From an uncultured Clostridia bacterium (GTDB lineage: Bacteria > Bacillota > Clostridia > UMGS1883), in contig CANRER010000059.1 in assembly GCA_947629615.1 (NCBI GenBank), positions 1-8,661 on the forward strand: DNA of 8,661 nt. Direction: 5' to 3'. The notes under the pieces were generated by a model. It was not told the origin of the DNA. It saw nothing but the letters and a program-made list of their open reading frames with translations, and did not search any database. Of the stretch, positions 6,582-8,661 are shown piece after piece. The position numbers were made by a program, and so were the translations under genes. The stretch's first letter is position 1, and every line of letters starts with the position of its first letter.

Positions 6582-6622
6582 AAGCGTCGCTGCGCTTGTT
6601 CCGATTTTCTTTTGAAAATCGG
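6582..6622 (+). repeat. Repeat unit 3 (partial, about 41 bp)
   Basis: Only the first part is present: AAGCG/CGCTT and the stem CCGATTTTC (6601-6609)/GAAAATCGG (6614-6622) with loop TTTT. It resembles unit 1 more than unit 2 over this stretch. Homology stops at 6622, where unit 1 would continue with AACTTGG. Confidence 0.75.
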
Positions 6623-6641
6623 GAAAAATCCTTCGCTTTTA

Positions 6642-6666
6642 CGCGCTTTAGCGCGGAAATTTTTTT
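6642..6666 (+). terminator. Possible small intrinsic terminator ahead of azlC
   Basis: CGCGC (6642-6646) pairs with GCGCG (6651-6655) around loop TTTA, followed by GAAA and seven T (6660-6666). The stem is only 5 bp and the T-run is offset by four bases, so the call is weak. It would stop transcripts running out of the tRNA and repeat region. Confidence 0.35.
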
Positions 6667-6690
6667 GAAATTTTACTATGCTTTTCGGCA

Positions 6691-6696
6691 AAGGAG
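6691..6696 (+). promoter_or_regulatory. Ribosome binding site fixing the azlC start
   Basis: AAGGAG stands 8 bases ahead of ATG 6705. An in-frame ATG at 6678 would place this site inside the coding region and has no purine-rich stretch before it, so 6705 is chosen. I found no convincing promoter for azlC between the repeats and this site. Confidence 0.75.
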
Positions 6697-6704
6697 CTGA
6701 AATC

Positions 6705-7439
6705 ATGTCAGAAGAAAAAACCGGCGCGGCCGCCGACTTCGCCGAGGGCCTGCGCGGGGGAATACCTATCGCGCTGGGCTACCTTTCGGTGTCCTTTGCG
6801 TACGGAATTATGGCTCAAACCGGCGGGCTGGACCTTTTCAGCACGGTTCTCATATCGATGACAAACCTCACCAGCGCCGGCCAGCTCGCCGGCACTCAGC
6901 TTATTTTCGACGCGGCAAGCTATATGGAAATCGCCGTTACTACCTTTGTTATCAATCTGCGGTATATGCTCATGAGCCTGTCGCTCTCTCAAAGGGTGGA
7001 CGAAAAAATGACGCTTTGGCAGCGTCTTTTGGTATCCTTCGGTATAACCGACGAGATTTTCGCCGTGTCCTACCAGCGCAAACGACCGCCCAACGCGATA
7101 TATATGTTCGGGCTTATCCTTCTGCCGTACATAGGCTGGGCCCTCGGCACCTTCCTCGGCAGCGCCGCCGGCTACATAATGCCCGAAAGGGTGCGCAGCG
7201 CGCTGGGGATTGCGATTTACGGAATGTTTGTCGCCATAGTCGTGCCCGTCTGTAAGCGCGACAAGGCCTGCCTGTTCGTCGCGGTTCTGGCGGGAGCGGT
7301 GTCGTGCTGCTTAAAGTATATCCCGCTGTTTTCGGCTACGCCGCAGGGCTGGGCCATAATTATATGCGCGGTCAGCGCGTCGGTAATTGGGGCCTTGCTT
7401 TTCCCCATTGACGACAAGGAAGGGGAGGGAGAGCGATGA
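6705..7439 (+). CDS. azlC: AzlC-family branched-chain amino acid exporter, large subunit
   Basis: This 244-residue membrane protein is predicted to export branched-chain amino acids together with the small partner AzlD; the family was named for azaleucine resistance in Bacillus. Family landmarks visible are GLRGGIPIALGY (15-26), FAYGIMAQTGGL (31-42), SAGQLAGTQLI (57-67), NLRYMLMSLSLS (84-95) and TDEIFAV (115-121). Several further hydrophobic segments extend to about residue 233, followed by a short charged tail. Length is usual for AzlC. The start is set by AAGGAG at 8 bases. Its stop overlaps the azlD start by 4 bases (ATGA), the usual coupled arrangement. Substrate specificity cannot be read from the sequence. 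No Lrp-type regulator gene is adjacent. Confidence 0.9.
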   Translation: MSEEKTGAAADFAEGLRGGIPIALGYLSVSFAYGIMAQTGGLDLFSTVLISMTNLTSAGQLAGTQLIFDAASYMEIAVTTFVINLRYMLMSLSLSQRVDEKMTLWQRLLVSFGITDEIFAVSYQRKRPPNAIYMFGLILLPYIGWALGTFLGSAAGYIMPERVRSALGIAIYGMFVAIVVPVCKRDKACLFVAVLAGAVSCCLKYIPLFSATPQGWAIIICAVSASVIGALLFPIDDKEGEGER

Positions 7440-7741
7440 ACCGCTACGTGTTTACGGCCATTGCCGTGATGGCCGTCGTTACCTACCTTATCCGTATGCT
7501 GCCGCTGACGCTTATGCGCCGCAAAATAAAAAGCGTGTTTCTGCGCTCCGTTCTGGCCTATGTGCCTTACGCGGTGCTGACGGCCATGACCGTGCCGTTC
7601 ATACTTTACTCCACGGCCTCGCCCATATCGGCGGCGCTTGGCCTCGCGGCCGCGCTGGTGCTGTCGCTTCGCGAGCAAAGCCTCATCACCGTGGCGCTCG
7701 GCGCGTCGGCCGTAGTATTTTTGGCGGAATTTTTTGTTTAG
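7436..7741 (+). CDS. azlD: AzlD-family small subunit of amino acid exporter
   Basis: This 101-residue protein has four hydrophobic segments, the standard size for AzlD (about 100-110). Landmarks are TYLIRMLPLTLM (16-27), which matches the conserved Thr-Tyr-x-x-R-x-x-P segment, and FLRSVLAYVPYAVLTAM (35-51). It is needed with AzlC for export in characterised pairs. It overlaps azlC by 4 bases and has GGGAGG-type purines (about 7423-7430) just before its ATG. It ends in TAG 11 bases before the next gene, suggesting the three genes may share a transcript. Confidence 0.88.
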   Translation: MNRYVFTAIAVMAVVTYLIRMLPLTLMRRKIKSVFLRSVLAYVPYAVLTAMTVPFILYSTASPISAALGLAAALVLSLREQSLITVALGASAVVFLAEFFV

Positions 7742-7752
7742 AGCGTGATTTG

Positions 7753-8661
7753 ATGTATAAAGCCCTTGCCCTCGATTTGGACGGCACGTTGACCGACAGC
7801 CGAAAGAGGATAACCGAAAAAACAAAGGCCGTGCTTTTCGCGGCCATGGACAAAGGAGTTAAGGTCATTCTTGCCAGCGGAAGGCCGCTGATGGGCGTGA
7901 CCGCGCCGGCCCGTGAGCTTGAGCTTTCCTCGCGGGGCGGGTTTATTATGGCCTTTAACGGCGGCGTAATTGTGGACTGCAAAAGCGGGGCGGAGCTTCG
8001 CCGCCTCACCGTGCCTGAGAGCTGCGTGGGGGATATATGCCTTGCCGCGCGGCGGTTCGGCTGCGCGGCGCTCACCTATACCGCCGACAAAATCGTCACC
8101 GAAAGCCCCAATAACGAATACGTGCTGAAGGAAAAAATCTGTACAAAGGCCGATATTATCGCCGTTGACGACCTCGCCCAATTTGTGGACTACCCAACGC
8201 CGAAGTTTCTCATCGCCGGCCCGCACGAAAGTCTTGCTGCGCCGGAACGTTTTTTGAGGGAGCGACGCGGCGGCGAGCTGAATATTTTTTACAGCGAGGG
8301 CTACTTCCTCGAGGTCTGCCCGAAGGGAGTTTCTAAAAGCTCGGGCCTTGGCGTTATATGCGATTACCTCGGCATTTCGCCCGCCGAGCTTATGGCCTGC
8401 GGCGACGGCATGAACGATATACCTATGCTCGATTTTGCCGGCCTTGCCGTTGCGATGGAAAACGCCTGCCCCGAGGCTGTCGCCCGCGCCGATTACGTCA
8501 CCCTCTCAAATGACCGCGACGGCGTGGCCGAGGCTGTGATGAAGATGAGCTTCGGCAACCATGTGGGCTTTGCGGGCGCGGGGTCGTTTGACGGATGGTA
8601 CGAGCGGTTCCCGGCGGGACTTATCCTTGTCTCGCCCGAGGAGCTGGAATATACGAAGATA
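7753..8661 (+). CDS. Cof-type HAD-IIB phosphatase with C-terminal extension, 3' end outside window
   Basis: The frame is open to the last base; 303 residues are visible. Residues 1-265 are a complete Cof-type haloacid dehalogenase hydrolase, a magnesium-dependent phosphatase acting usually on sugar phosphates or similar small molecules. Motif I is DLDGTL with nucleophile D8 and acid D10. Motif II is S42 in LASGRP, motif III is K195, and motif IV is GDGMNDIPML with D218 and D222. The C2-type cap domain lies between about 85 and 190. Cof-type proteins normally stop near residue 265-280, but here sequence continues for at least 38 residues with no stop. From WYERFPAGLILVSPEE it faintly resembles the start of a PAS domain. 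The start ATG 7753 has only a weak binding site and follows azlD by 11 bases, so coupling is likely. The physiological substrate is unknown. Confidence 0.88.
   Translation, partial: MYKALALDLDGTLTDSRKRITEKTKAVLFAAMDKGVKVILASGRPLMGVTAPARELELSSRGGFIMAFNGGVIVDCKSGAELRRLTVPESCVGDICLAARRFGCAALTYTADKIVTESPNNEYVLKEKICTKADIIAVDDLAQFVDYPTPKFLIAGPHESLAAPERFLRERRGGELNIFYSEGYFLEVCPKGVSKSSGLGVICDYLGISPAELMACGDGMNDIPMLDFAGLAVAMENACPEAVARADYVTLSNDRDGVAEAVMKMSFGNHVGFAGAGSFDGWYERFPAGLILVSPEELEYTKI

Larger units (their letters stand above)
6231..6622 (+). repeat. Tandem hairpin-rich intergenic repeat, 2.2 copies of 175/176 bp
   Basis: The 486 bases between the tRNA (6218) and azlC (6705) hold no convincing gene. 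Instead three tandem copies begin with AAGCGTCGCT at 6231, 6407 and 6582. Each full unit has the same order: an AAGC(G)/(C)GCTT mini-hairpin, a long stem with TTTT loop, a conserved GC-rich spacer (35 bases with one difference between units 1 and 2), an outer long-range stem enclosing an inner GGGCSG hairpin, and a GCCGCC-TTC-GGCGGC hairpin. Stems are better kept than loops. The family is not one I can name; the function could be in RNA form, as tRNA read-through, or as DNA. Confidence 0.85.

Noticed and set aside
6231..6622. CRISPR array
   Set aside because: The repeats are about 175 bp long, contiguous, only 2.2 copies, with no spacers and no cas genes.
6108..6700. Short overlapping + strand frames through the tRNA and the repeats (6108-6407, 6388-6582, 6437-6700)
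   Set aside because: They cover a clear tRNA and hairpin repeats. The similar peptides they encode come from the DNA repeat itself, and none has a suitable ribosome binding site.
6623..6704. T-box or other riboswitch leader controlling azlCD
   Set aside because: The stretch has only a 5-bp hairpin and T-run. The T-box TGGNACC core and a specifier stem are absent, and the space is too short.
6678..6704. Upstream in-frame ATG (6678) as the azlC start
   Set aside because: It has no ribosome binding site, and the AAGGAG at 6691-6696 is ideally placed for ATG 6705.

Overview
The window reads as an ordinary, gene-dense, GC-rich chromosomal stretch of a Gram-positive anaerobe of the Clostridia type (inferred). 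The reasons are strong purine-rich ribosome binding sites, near-consensus sigma-A promoters (TTGACT and TATAAT) in GC-rich DNA, a Fur-family regulator and zinc-binding lipoprotein of the style common in clostridia, a tRNA gene with encoded CCA, and an azlCD pair. No phage, plasmid, integrase or CRISPR locus is visible. All supported genes lie on the + strand.

Layout. Positions 1-3171 hold the 3' part of a very large DUF445-family membrane protein that is open at the left edge and looks like two DUF445 modules in tandem. Its last codons overlap the -35 box of a consensus promoter. That promoter carries a Fur-box-like palindrome at its start point and drives a tightly packed metal-uptake operon (3231-6045): a Fur/Zur-type repressor, a zinc-binding lipoprotein (znuA), the ATPase (znuC) and the permease (znuB). 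Neighbouring genes overlap by 1-4 bases. The znuA gene is broken: its two halves are in different frames, and one deletion of about 20 bases at the conserved HVW-x-x-P-x-N-A motif explains the break. The operon therefore has a regulator, ATPase and permease but no intact binding protein.

A symmetric hairpin with a T-run (6058-6102) probably ends the operon. It shares bases with the promoter of a tRNA-Leu(CAG) gene (6132-6218). Directly behind the tRNA, 6231-6622 holds two full and one partial copy of a 175/176-bp tandem repeat packed with hairpins. At least three stem pairs differ between copies in a compensating way, which is the most unusual structure in the window.

After a short leader come azlC and azlD (6705-7741), a predicted branched-chain amino acid exporter pair. 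Last is a Cof-type HAD phosphatase (from 7753) that runs off the right edge with an unusual C-terminal extension. The regulator and transporter genes form a self-regulating metal homeostasis unit. The flanking genes show no obvious functional link to it.
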